Shown here piece by piece: positions 42,648 through 49,351 of a stretch of DNA of 64,000 nt. Origin of the DNA: Flavobacterium sp. Root935 (GTDB lineage Bacteria; Bacteroidota; Bacteroidia; Flavobacteriales; Flavobacteriaceae); contig NZ_LMJL01000007.1 in assembly GCF_001429295.1 (NCBI RefSeq), positions 836,708-900,707 of the forward strand, written 5' to 3'. The notes beneath the pieces were generated by a model, which saw only the letters and a list, made by a program, of their open reading frames with translations, was not told the origin of the DNA and made no database searches. The position numbers were made by a program, and so were the translations under genes. The first letter of the stretch is position 1. Each line of letters opens with the position of its first letter.

Positions 42648-43286
42648 TTAACCGAAATAATAATTTAAAATATTAAAAAGTGTTACAATTGCAACCAAGC
42701 CTGTAATGCTTCCAATGATAGTATTCATATTTCGCATCAGGTAATCGGTTTTCTTTTCAATTCTGCCGAAGAAGGCAATATAGCTGTATAAAACGGCAAA
42801 TGAACCTATTACCGAACCGAGCACAAAGGTAAAAATGATATTGTTTTCGAATACAAAAAGATGGTACGAAGCCAAAGTGACACTTACCACAACATAATAA
42901 GGAATTGGAAAAAAGTTTAAGCTCGAAAGCAGCATCCCGAGGAAGAATCGACTTTTTTTACTACTCTTCTTTATTTTTGATTTTTTCTTAGTTATCGGAT
43001 CTTTTGCAATAAACAAAAAGTAAATTGTAAGGATAGAAAAAATTACAAAACCTACTTCGCGCAAAAGCGTTACCACATCTGGGCGGTTGTCAATTACACG
43101 AGCAAATAAAACAGCTACATAAACTTGGAAAAAAATCACCAAAACCGCACCAATAACAAACCAAAAAGCATTCTTTTTTCCTTCTTTCAAGTTTATTTTG
43201 GCTGCTGTCATGTTGATTAATCCTGGTGGAATAATCCCAATAGCGGCGGCAATAAAACCTGAAAGTAATGGAGTAAGATATACCAT
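42648..43286 (-). CDS. LysE/RhtB-family transporter
   Basis: A 212-residue inner-membrane protein with six predicted helices. The first helix with its family motif reads SGFIAAAIGIIPPGLINMTA, equivalent to the PGP motif region of amino-acid exporters. A basic cytoplasmic loop (KDPITKKKSKIKKSSKKSRF) separates helices 3 and 4. Members export basic or neutral amino acids; the substrate here cannot be told. The Flavobacterium branch is divergent from E. coli LysE, so amino-acid export is by family only. It is downstream of trmB on the same strand with a 42-base gap, possibly co-transcribed. Confidence 0.87.
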   Translation of the reverse strand: MVYLTPLLSGFIAAAIGIIPPGLINMTAAKINLKEGKKNAFWFVIGAVLVIFFQVYVAVLFARVIDNRPDVVTLLREVGFVIFSILTIYFLFIAKDPITKKKSKIKKSSKKSRFFLGMLLSSLNFFPIPYYVVVSVTLASYHLFVFENNIIFTFVLGSVIGSFAVLYSYIAFFGRIEKKTDYLMRNMNTIIGSITGLVAIVTLFNILNYYFG

Positions 43287-43328
43287 TCAGTTGTTTAAGT
43301 GGTTAAAAGATAGTTTTCAGAACTAAAA

Positions 43329-44006
43329 TTAGTCTTTAATTTTGAAACGAATATACGTAATTGCCTTGTTAATTTCTAAATATTGTTTCTCATAAAATGT
43401 CTGGATTGAAGTTACAACTTCTGGGCTTCCTTCATTTTTGTAAACATTATGATTAGCATATAAAACTTCGTGGCCTTCACCATGAAGCAATCCAAGCGTA
43501 TATCCGTGCATAAATTCGCTGTCGGTTTTAAGGTTTACGACACCGTCTTTTTTCAGGATCTTTTTGTATAATTTCAAGAACTCAGAATTTGTCATTCTGT
43601 GTTTGGTTCTTTTGTATTTGATCTGCGGATCTGGGAAAGTAATCCAGATTTCGTCTACTTCATTTTCAGCAAAAATATGATCGATCAATTCGATTTGAGT
43701 ACGTACAAAAGCAACATTATGCAAACCGTTTTCAACAGCTGTTTTAGCACCACGCCAGAAACGCGCGCCTTTAATGTCAATTCCGATAAAATTTTTGTCT
43801 GGGTATTTTTCAGCTAATCCAACAGAATATTCTCCTTTACCGCATCCTAATTCTAAAACTAAAGGATTATCGTTTTTAAAGAAATCAGAATTCCATTTTC
43901 CTCTTAAAGGCATTAAATCGCCAACAACTTCTTCTCTGGTTGGTTGAAAAACGTTTTGAAATGTTTCGTTTTCTCTGAATCTCTTAAGTTTATTTTTACT
44001 TCCCAC
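43329..44006 (-). CDS. trmB: tRNA (guanine-N7-)-methyltransferase
   Basis: Methylates G46 in the variable loop of tRNAs using S-adenosylmethionine. The 225 residues match the family. The SAM-binding motif LVLELGCGKGEYSVGLAEKYPDKNFIGIDIKG, the RNA and catalytic motif FPDPQIKYKRTKHRM and the C-terminal TSIQTFYEKQ are all present. Downstream on the same strand is a LysE-type transporter. On the minus strand TAATTTTG (44033-44026) is a possible -7 box about 20 bases upstream. No abnormality is seen. Confidence 0.96.
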   Translation of the reverse strand: MGSKNKLKRFRENETFQNVFQPTREEVVGDLMPLRGKWNSDFFKNDNPLVLELGCGKGEYSVGLAEKYPDKNFIGIDIKGARFWRGAKTAVENGLHNVAFVRTQIELIDHIFAENEVDEIWITFPDPQIKYKRTKHRMTNSEFLKLYKKILKKDGVVNLKTDSEFMHGYTLGLLHGEGHEVLYANHNVYKNEGSPEVVTSIQTFYEKQYLEINKAITYIRFKIKD

Positions 44007-44102
44007 TTTTTACAAAAATTTTCCGCAAAATTAAGGAATATAAACGAATGGATAAGATGTAATTGCGGTTTAAATTTTATCAGCAACGAATTTCTATGAA
44101 GT

Positions 44103-44210
44103 ATATTTTGTTTTGCCACGAATTTCACAAATTTTCACGAATCAATTTTAACTGAGTGCGAAAAGAAATTAGTGAAAATTAGTGAAATTCGTGGCAAAAC
44201 AAAATATTAA
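44103..44210. repeat. Palindrome, 'GCCACGAATTTCACAAATT' family, copy 2
   Basis: The arm at 44103-44142 (TTTGCCACGAATTTCACAAA) pairs with 44169-44210 (TTAGTGAAATTCGTGGCAAA). The loop is about 26 bases. It lies between amt and trmB, overlapping the amt stop region, and matches the outer arms of 15559-15730. Confidence 0.88.
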
Positions 44211-45589
44211 CCGTAATGAGGTTCTGTAATTGGTTTAGATTTTGGATCTAAAGTTTCGTCGTGTTGTGATAAATCCAGTCCGATGTGTTCTGACTCCTCA
44301 GAAACCCTTAACGGAATAATGAAATTGGTTACTTTAAACAAGAAATAAGCTCCGAAGAAAGTAAAGATAGAAACCAATACCAATGCCATCATGTGATGTC
44401 CAAAAACATTCCAGCCTCCGTGAAGTAAACTAGCGTTTTCTCCGTGAGCAAAAATAGCCGTTAAAATCATTCCCATAATTCCGCCAACACCGTGACAGGC
44501 AAAAACGTCAAGTGTATCGTCAAATCTTTTTGAATATTTACAATTTACAGCTGTGTTAGAAACCAAAGCCGTTACAAATCCGAAGAACATACTTTCTGGT
44601 ACAGAGATATATCCCGCAGCAGGGGTAATCGCCACAAGACCAACAACCGCTCCGATACAGGCACCTAATGCAGAAACTTTTCTTCCGTTCATTCGGTCAA
44701 AGAAGATCCACGTTAACATTGCGGCTGCAGATGAGGTTGTAGTAGTTGCAAAAGCCATAGCGGCTGTTCCGTTGGCAGCAAGAGCAGAACCAGCGTTGAA
44801 ACCGAACCATCCAAACCAAAGCATTCCAGTTCCTAATAATACAAAGGGAATATTGGTTGGAATATGCTGACTGTTTTTTCTTTTTCCTAAAACAATAACA
44901 CCAGCCAAAGCTGCAAAACCAGAACTCATATGAACTACAGTTCCTCCAGCGAAATCTTTAACACCAAAATAACTTCCTAAAACCCCTGTCGGATACCAAA
45001 CGGCGTGGCATAAAGGAGCGTATATAAAAATGGTAAATAAACTAATGAAAACTAAATAAGAAATAAAACGAACACGTTCTGCAAACGAACCCGTGATAAT
45101 CGCAGGACAAATGATGGCAAATTTCATTTGAAACAAAGCAAAAAGCATAAACGGAATCGTATTTGCCAATTGTTTATGAGGCAGAACCCCAACATAATCC
45201 ATAAAAGCAAAAGTTGTTGGATTCCCGAAAAAGCTGTAAAAATGATCTCCAGAACCAAAACCAACCGGTTCTCCAAAAGCAAGACTAAAAGCTACCACAA
45301 CCCATAAAAGCGTTACCACTCCTAGGCAGATAAAACTTTGAAGCATAGTTGAAATTACATTCTTTTTACCAACCATTCCGCCGTAAAAGAAAGACAATCC
45401 AGGAGTCATGATTAGTACCAGACAGCTTGAAGTAAGCATCCAGGCAACATCGGCAGGAACAATATGATCTGTAGTTCCAAATTCTGATAGGACATAACTA
45501 TTTTCTGTTACTGTTGGCCAAAATGCACCTATCGTACATACGACACTGATCATGATAAAGGAAATAATCCAGCGTTTTTCTATTTTCAT
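44207..45589 (-). CDS. amt: Ammonium transporter (Amt family)
   Basis: A 460-residue channel of the Amt/Mep/Rh family that conducts ammonium. There are eleven or twelve helices; the first (WIISFIMISVVCTIGAFWPT) may act as a signal. The family signature DFAGGTVVHMSSGFAALAGVIVLG and the pore His in HAVW...-like and FACHGVGGIMGM segments are visible. ADVAWMLTSSCLVLIMTPGLSFFYGGMVGKKN is the N-terminal hallmark. No glnB/glnK gene adjoins it, unlike many amt loci, so PII control, if any, is in trans. A -7-like TAACTTTG lies at 45634-45627 on the minus strand. Confidence 0.96.
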   Translation of the reverse strand: MKIEKRWIISFIMISVVCTIGAFWPTVTENSYVLSEFGTTDHIVPADVAWMLTSSCLVLIMTPGLSFFYGGMVGKKNVISTMLQSFICLGVVTLLWVVVAFSLAFGEPVGFGSGDHFYSFFGNPTTFAFMDYVGVLPHKQLANTIPFMLFALFQMKFAIICPAIITGSFAERVRFISYLVFISLFTIFIYAPLCHAVWYPTGVLGSYFGVKDFAGGTVVHMSSGFAALAGVIVLGKRKNSQHIPTNIPFVLLGTGMLWFGWFGFNAGSALAANGTAAMAFATTTTSSAAAMLTWIFFDRMNGRKVSALGACIGAVVGLVAITPAAGYISVPESMFFGFVTALVSNTAVNCKYSKRFDDTLDVFACHGVGGIMGMILTAIFAHGENASLLHGGWNVFGHHMMALVLVSIFTFFGAYFLFKVTNFIIPLRVSEESEHIGLDLSQHDETLDPKSKPITEPHYG

Positions 45590-45626
45590 TTTTAAAATAC
45601 TTAGTTAACCCTATTTTTTTTGGGGT

Positions 45627-45634
45627 CAAAGTTA
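45627..45634 (-). promoter_or_regulatory. -7-like box of amt
   Basis: On the minus strand TAACTTTG fits TAnnTTTG, 38 bases from the start codon. The -33 region lacks a TTG at the standard spacing. The rest of 45590-45851 shows no gene or repeat. Confidence 0.42.
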
Positions 45635-45851
45635 AAAAAAAATAAAGATTCTTGTTTTGAAGGCTGTTAAAATAGAGGTGCTGATCTTATTTTGGTTGAT
45701 TTTTTAAAATAAGAGGTGTTTTTTTGACAGTATCCTATTTTAAAGTTACAAAAAAGTGTCGTTTTTGCCGAATTTATTAAAATTAATTTCTCAATACGTT
45801 TCGTAAAGTGCTATAAAAGTTATGTTTATAATAAGAAAAGCCTAAAATGTT

Positions 45852-46340
45852 TTATTTCTTTTGAAGCTTTGCTATTAAAGCATCTTCAATTGGAGATTTG
45901 ATTTTGGTTACAGCATCAACTTCGTCATTCGGAATAGTCATGGATAAAACATAATGCTGGATTTTCCATTCTTTACCCACTTTTACCAAAACGCCAGAAC
46001 CACGGCAGATTTTCATTTGAGTGTCCAGCAATTCGTCAAACCAAGCTAATTTTCCAGTTTTGTCAAAAAAGATGTGGCGTTCTAATGCTTTAAAGTTCCA
46101 CGTTGTTCCTTTATCGAAATACGGTTTTGCCCAAGTTTTAAAATCCTTTTTCTGCCAATTTTCGGTTGCATCGGTTCCTATATAAATAGCATCGTCTGCC
46201 AAAGTATTGAAATAAGCATCAAATTTTACGTCGGCAGCGGCTTTGTGCCAATCATCTAAAGTTTGATTTATTTTGTCTTTCTCAGTTTGAGCATTTGCAA
46301 AAGAAGCAACGAATAAAAGAAGTAAAAATGTTTTTTTCAT
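45852..46340 (-). CDS. Exported NTF2-like (SnoaL/DUF4440 type) protein
   Basis: A 162-residue protein. The signal peptide MKKTFLLLLFVASFANA is followed by one NTF2-like fold: an N-terminal helix with INQTLDDWHKAAADVKFDAYFNTLADDAIYIGTDATE, the typical pattern of this family, and strands such as WNFKALERHIFFDKTGKLAWFDELLD and GSGVLVKVGKEWKIQHYVLSMTIP. Such proteins bind small hydrophobic ligands or act as simple enzymes; the role here is unknown. It is periplasmic. A half-copy of two palindromic repeat families lies upstream. Confidence 0.87.
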   Translation of the reverse strand: MKKTFLLLLFVASFANAQTEKDKINQTLDDWHKAAADVKFDAYFNTLADDAIYIGTDATENWQKKDFKTWAKPYFDKGTTWNFKALERHIFFDKTGKLAWFDELLDTQMKICRGSGVLVKVGKEWKIQHYVLSMTIPNDEVDAVTKIKSPIEDALIAKLQKK

Positions 46341-46372
46341 GAGATGTATTATTTGAGTTTAAAGGTATTAAT

Positions 46373-46470
46373 TTTTTCGAACCATATAATTGATATAAGA
46401 AAGTGGAAGTTTTTATAATTCTGGTTTCACGCAGATTTTAAAAGATCCAAGGAAATAAACACAGATTAAT
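46373..46470. repeat. Fragments of two dispersed repeat families
   Basis: A half-copy of the AACCATATAAG family (46373-46400: CGAACCATATAATTGATATA) is followed by a fragment of the CACGCAGATTTT family (46428-46470). Neither has its opposite arm, which suggests decay of once-complete palindromes. Confidence 0.6.
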
Positions 46471-46511
46471 TTCTAAAAAAATCTGATATGGCGTAATCAC
46501 GAAAAAACGAT

Positions 46512-46519
46512 TATATTTG
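46512..46519 (+). promoter_or_regulatory. -7-like box of the triple-motif lipoprotein gene
   Basis: TATATTTG fits TAnnTTTG and lies 23 bases before the start codon. No -33 TTG is seen at the standard spacing. Confidence 0.42.
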
Positions 46520-46542
46520 AGAGATTTTTAAATACCGCCCCA

Positions 46543-47202
46543 ATGAATCCAAAAATACTTATAAGTTCACTCGCTATAACTTCTCTATTATTTGTTTCTT
46601 GTAAAAAAGAATTAGAGCCTCAAGAAAGTACAGCAACCTCTGAATTGGTAAGGTTAGGACTTGCAAAAGATACTACAAAAGCTGCAGCACCGGTTGTACA
46701 AACTCCAGCTGCAAACCCTAATACAGTTTTGAGCGATACAAAAGGACTGAACCCAGCACACGGACAGCCAGGACACCGCTGTGATATTGCTGTTGGAGCA
46801 CCTTTAAATTCTGCGCCAACACAACAAGTACAAGCGACTCAAGGACAAACTGTTCAAGTAAATCCCAATCAACAAAAGGTAGTTACAACTACAGCAACGC
46901 CAGTTAAAGTTGCCAAAGGAATGAATCCGCCGCACGGACAGCCAGGACATAGATGTGATATTCCAGTTGGAGCGCCGTTAAATTCACCTGCAGCAAAAAC
47001 TACTGCAGCAACTCCAAATACAGCACAAAGCGGATCGGTTTCTCAAAGTTTTACTGTAACGCCTCCGCCATCAAATGCAGTTCCAGCATTGTTAAGTACA
47101 GAAAGTACCGATAACGCAGTAGCAGACGGACTAAATCCAGCACACGGAAAACCTGGACATCGCTGCGATATTGCAGTTGGAGCTCCGCTGCCAAAGTCAT
47201 AA
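46543..47202 (+). CDS. Lipoprotein with three copies of a His/Cys motif
   Basis: A 219-residue predicted lipoprotein (lipobox LFVSC, Cys20). Low-complexity Thr/Ala/Pro/Gln linkers separate three near-identical 22-23 residue modules: GLNPAHGQPGHRCDIAVGAP at 68-87, GMNPPHGQPGHRCDIPVGAP at 126-145 and GLNPAHGKPGHRCDIAVGAP at 196-215. Each module has two His and one Cys in fixed positions, compatible with metal or cofactor binding. Short one-module relatives are, to my knowledge, common and uncharacterised in Bacteroidetes. Flexible linkers suggest beads on a string at the cell surface or in the periplasm. It stands alone with its own promoter-like box and terminator. Confidence 0.85.
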   Translation: MNPKILISSLAITSLLFVSCKKELEPQESTATSELVRLGLAKDTTKAAAPVVQTPAANPNTVLSDTKGLNPAHGQPGHRCDIAVGAPLNSAPTQQVQATQGQTVQVNPNQQKVVTTTATPVKVAKGMNPPHGQPGHRCDIPVGAPLNSPAAKTTAATPNTAQSGSVSQSFTVTPPPSNAVPALLSTESTDNAVADGLNPAHGKPGHRCDIAVGAPLPKS

Positions 47203-47228
47203 ATCAGTAATCGAATTGATATAAAACA

Positions 47229-47262
47229 GAAAGGACGTTTCAAATGAAACGTCCTTTTTTTA
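47229..47262. terminator. Bidirectional terminator after the triple-motif lipoprotein gene
   Basis: AAAGGACGTTTCA (47230-47242) pairs perfectly with TGAAACGTCCTTT (47245-47257) over a 2-base loop, then a T-run. It also lies 3' of the convergent ribosome-hibernation gene. Confidence 0.92.
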
Positions 47263-47280
47263 TAGAAATAAGCGCAACTA

Positions 47281-47595
47281 TTAATGTGCTTTTATTTTTT
47301 CGAAAGTTGTAGTCAACGATTTTTTGATTTTTGCCAAAGCGCCGCTGAATGCTTTTTCCAGTGTATCAGCGTGTTCTGTAACAGTGATTGGCTGTAATTT
47401 TACAGGACGAACTTCGATTACGCATTTTTTGTCTTGCAGACTGAATTTTTCTCCATTTTCATCTCCAAAATGAACTTCTATTCGGGTAATTTTATCCTCA
47501 AAACGAGCTAAACCTTTTTCTAATTCTGCAGAAAAGTAACTTTCTAATCTTGCATGTCCATCAATATTCTTGTCGGTGTTGATTTGTACTTTCAT
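47281..47595 (-). CDS. HPF/RaiA-family ribosome-associated protein
   Basis: A 104-residue protein of the short hibernation-promoting factor type. The N-terminal strand MKVQINTDKNIDGHARLESYF leads into the beta-alpha fold. TRIEVHFGDENGEKFSLQDKKCVIEVRP and the positively charged helix ALAKIKKSLTTTFEKIK match the ribosome-binding domain. Such proteins sit in the decoding centre and silence or protect ribosomes in stationary phase. It lacks the C-terminal dimerisation domain of long HPF. A good promoter lies just upstream (47653-47623). Confidence 0.88.
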   Translation of the reverse strand: MKVQINTDKNIDGHARLESYFSAELEKGLARFEDKITRIEVHFGDENGEKFSLQDKKCVIEVRPVKLQPITVTEHADTLEKAFSGALAKIKKSLTTTFEKIKAH

Positions 47596-47622
47596 AACGG
47601 ATTGTATTTAATGATTGTTTCT

Positions 47623-47653
47623 CAAATCTATCCATTTTAGAAGGAAAAGCCAA
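47623..47653 (-). promoter_or_regulatory. Promoter of the HPF/RaiA gene
   Basis: On the minus strand TTG (47653-47651), a 20-base spacer and TAGATTTG (47630-47623) fit the Bacteroidetes consensus. The leader before the start codon is about 20 bases. Confidence 0.72.
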
Positions 47654-47775
47654 GTGAGTTAAGGAAATATTATGAATTTTCGGGAGATTTATTTTTCAAT
47701 TTTGTAATTTAGATTGCAACTTAGAATCAATAAATTTTAATAAAGAAAAAACTTACAATTTATTTTTTGTTTTCG

Positions 47776-47783
47776 TATGTTTG
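47776..47783 (+). promoter_or_regulatory. -7-like box upstream of two small frames
   Basis: TATGTTTG fits TAnnTTTG. The transcript would start near 47790, just before the 36-codon frame at 47805. No -33 TTG is seen. Confidence 0.4.
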
Positions 47784-47804
47784 TACTTCCTAAATGCAAA
47801 ATAT

Positions 47805-47915
47805 ATGAATACAAAAAAAATTATTGCCCGTGTGGTATGGTGGCGGTATTGGAAACAATCGCAACGCTCTTTGCAGCGTAGGACACCTAATCTATGCGGG
47901 TTTTATATTTCCTAA
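47805..47915 (+). CDS. Possible 36-residue Arg/Trp-rich leader peptide
   Basis: A frame starting ATGAATACAAAA and ending in TAA codes for a basic peptide rich in Arg, Trp and Gln (RVVWWRYWKQSQRSLQRR). It shares its start context with the next gene: TTCCTAAATGCAAAAT occurs at 47788-47803 and again at 47910-47925, each directly before an ATGA(A/G)T start. The stop codon of this frame lies inside the second copy. It may be a leader or regulatory peptide, or simply the result of an insertion flanked by a duplicated target. No family is known to me. Confidence 0.3.
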   Translation: MNTKKIIARVVWWRYWKQSQRSLQRRTPNLCGFYIS

Positions 47916-47925
47916 ATGCAAAATT

Positions 47926-48159
47926 ATGAGTGCAAAAACCTTTTCAAAAGAAACAGAATTAAGGTTAACTGAATTCTTCAACAATTCTATTGATGCCAAA
48001 AGTATGGCAAAAAGCATTCGACAAGTAAATTATATTCTTGCCTTAAATGTAATGCACGAAACTGAATTTTTACAACAAGAAAATATCAGTCTGGATGAAA
48101 GCTTTTACTGGCTGAATAAATTGGCGGAGATTTTAGATCCTTATTTGGATGTTGAATAG
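47926..48159 (+). CDS. Small uncharacterised protein
   Basis: A 77-residue helical, soluble protein starting MSAKTFSKETELRLTEFFNN and ending DPYLDVE. An upstream extension of the frame to 47824 is possible but has odd composition and crosses the repeated start region, so 47926 is chosen. No motif or family is recognised. Content is acidic, with no Cys and no membrane segment. It is monocistronic or preceded by the 36-codon frame, and followed by a strong bidirectional terminator that separates it from the response-regulator gene of the methyltransferase island. Confidence 0.7.
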   Translation: MSAKTFSKETELRLTEFFNNSIDAKSMAKSIRQVNYILALNVMHETEFLQQENISLDESFYWLNKLAEILDPYLDVE

Positions 48160-48164
48160 AAATT

Positions 48165-48191
48165 AAAAAAGCCACTGGAAAGTGGCTTTTT
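48165..48191. terminator. Bidirectional terminator at the border of the methyltransferase island
   Basis: AAAAAGCCACT pairs with AGTGGCTTTTT around a GGAA tetraloop. A- and T-runs on either side allow use by the small gene and by the island. Confidence 0.92.
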
Positions 48192-48223
48192 GAGATAGTT
48201 TGAAGAATAGATTTATATTTTAG

Positions 48224-49351
48224 TTACAGTCTGTTAATGAGATAATCACTATCAATATCTGGAAAACCAATACGATTATAATATCGTATGAAAGTTGAGA
48301 CCATTGATTCTGCAAAAGGTGCATCTAATTTAACCAATCTTGTATATTCATTTAAATTATTATAATCAACCATTATTTTTTTTTGAAAATCAATAATTCT
48401 ATTTTCCAGAAAAGGAGTACCTGGTAGGAAAAAATATTTATCTTTTTCTCCCTGATTATTTTTTGTCCAGTTTTTTAATTTGCCTTGATAATTTTTTTCT
48501 CTTTCTAAATCTTTGGCACTTTTTTCTTGTAGGTCTTTTAATTTACTATACTGCTTGTAATCTTCTAAATCAGTCAATAGTGTCGATTTGGCAAGTAATA
48601 AAGTATCAGACTTTCTTTTTCCATTGGTACGAACAACTAAATCACAAGTTGGAGTGAGAATTACATAAACTTCGCCTTCTTTCTCAAGCAATTCACCAAC
48701 TTCATATTCTTTGGCAGTATCTGTAGGATAAATATAAAATTCCATTGGATGGACTTTATCTATAGCAATATTATTACTTCCAATTATTTGCGATATTTTA
48801 TCTTTTGAAAGAGAATTGCCTAGTTTTCTTAACATTAAGTAGCCTAGTGAGAAATCATTTTGTCCCTGAATGAAAATTTCTCTTTTTTCGTGAATTATGC
48901 CCCAAAAATAATTTTTGAATTCTTCTTCCAAATGGAGTGTAATATTTTCTTTAATAAAAGGAAGATTTGACAAAATTAATCTTGTAATCTCTTTTTTCAG
49001 CTGATCATACCCATCACTTTTTCTAACTACTCCTATAATTTCAGATCGTAAATCTTCAACAGAACCGGCATTTCCTGAAAAAAAGATCACTGGGATAAAA
49101 AGATTATCTTGAATTTTTGCAAGAACATCTATTCCTAATTTGTTTCCGTTATCTTCCGGTTTTCCTTGAAAGATGTCTAAAATAATGATATGATACTTTC
49201 TTTGAGATATTTGTTCAAAAGCATTTTCAAAACTATCTAATGTTTCTACTTTTAAAATATGATTTTCGATTATTTCATCATTTAGTATTGCTGATAAATC
49301 TTCTCTATTTTGCAATTCATCATCAACGCAGAGTATATTTATTTTTTTCAT
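48224..49351 (-). CDS. Response regulator with an unrecognised C-terminal domain
   Basis: A 375-residue, third gene of the island. Residues 1-125 are a receiver: acidic pair D10/D11, phosphoacceptor D59 (IIILDIFQG), Ser92 (FFSGN) and Lys111 (VVRKSDG). The remaining 250 residues contain no DNA-binding motif or known output domain. They include YVILTPTCDLVVRTNGKR and KSDTLLLAKSTLLTDL, a Cys-Asp motif recalling the 'SQTCDI' signature of several uncharacterised proteins, then a Lys/Glu-rich helical part and a globular end (AESMVSTFIRYYNRIGFPDI). Its ATG overlaps the kinase stop in ATGA, so it is translated with the kinase. The output is probably protein-protein or enzymatic, not transcriptional; this is inference. 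Confidence 0.85.
   Translation of the reverse strand: MKKINILCVDDELQNREDLSAILNDEIIENHILKVETLDSFENAFEQISQRKYHIIILDIFQGKPEDNGNKLGIDVLAKIQDNLFIPVIFFSGNAGSVEDLRSEIIGVVRKSDGYDQLKKEITRLILSNLPFIKENITLHLEEEFKNYFWGIIHEKREIFIQGQNDFSLGYLMLRKLGNSLSKDKISQIIGSNNIAIDKVHPMEFYIYPTDTAKEYEVGELLEKEGEVYVILTPTCDLVVRTNGKRKSDTLLLAKSTLLTDLEDYKQYSKLKDLQEKSAKDLEREKNYQGKLKNWTKNNQGEKDKYFFLPGTPFLENRIIDFQKKIMVDYNNLNEYTRLVKLDAPFAESMVSTFIRYYNRIGFPDIDSDYLINRL

Noticed and set aside
47824..47905. tRNA-like stretch beginning GCCCGTGTGGTATGGTGG and ending ATGCGGGTT
   Set aside because: The ends can pair over only about five bases, there is no T-arm GTTCGA-type sequence and no plausible anticodon arm. It is described as part of the duplicated small-frame unit instead.
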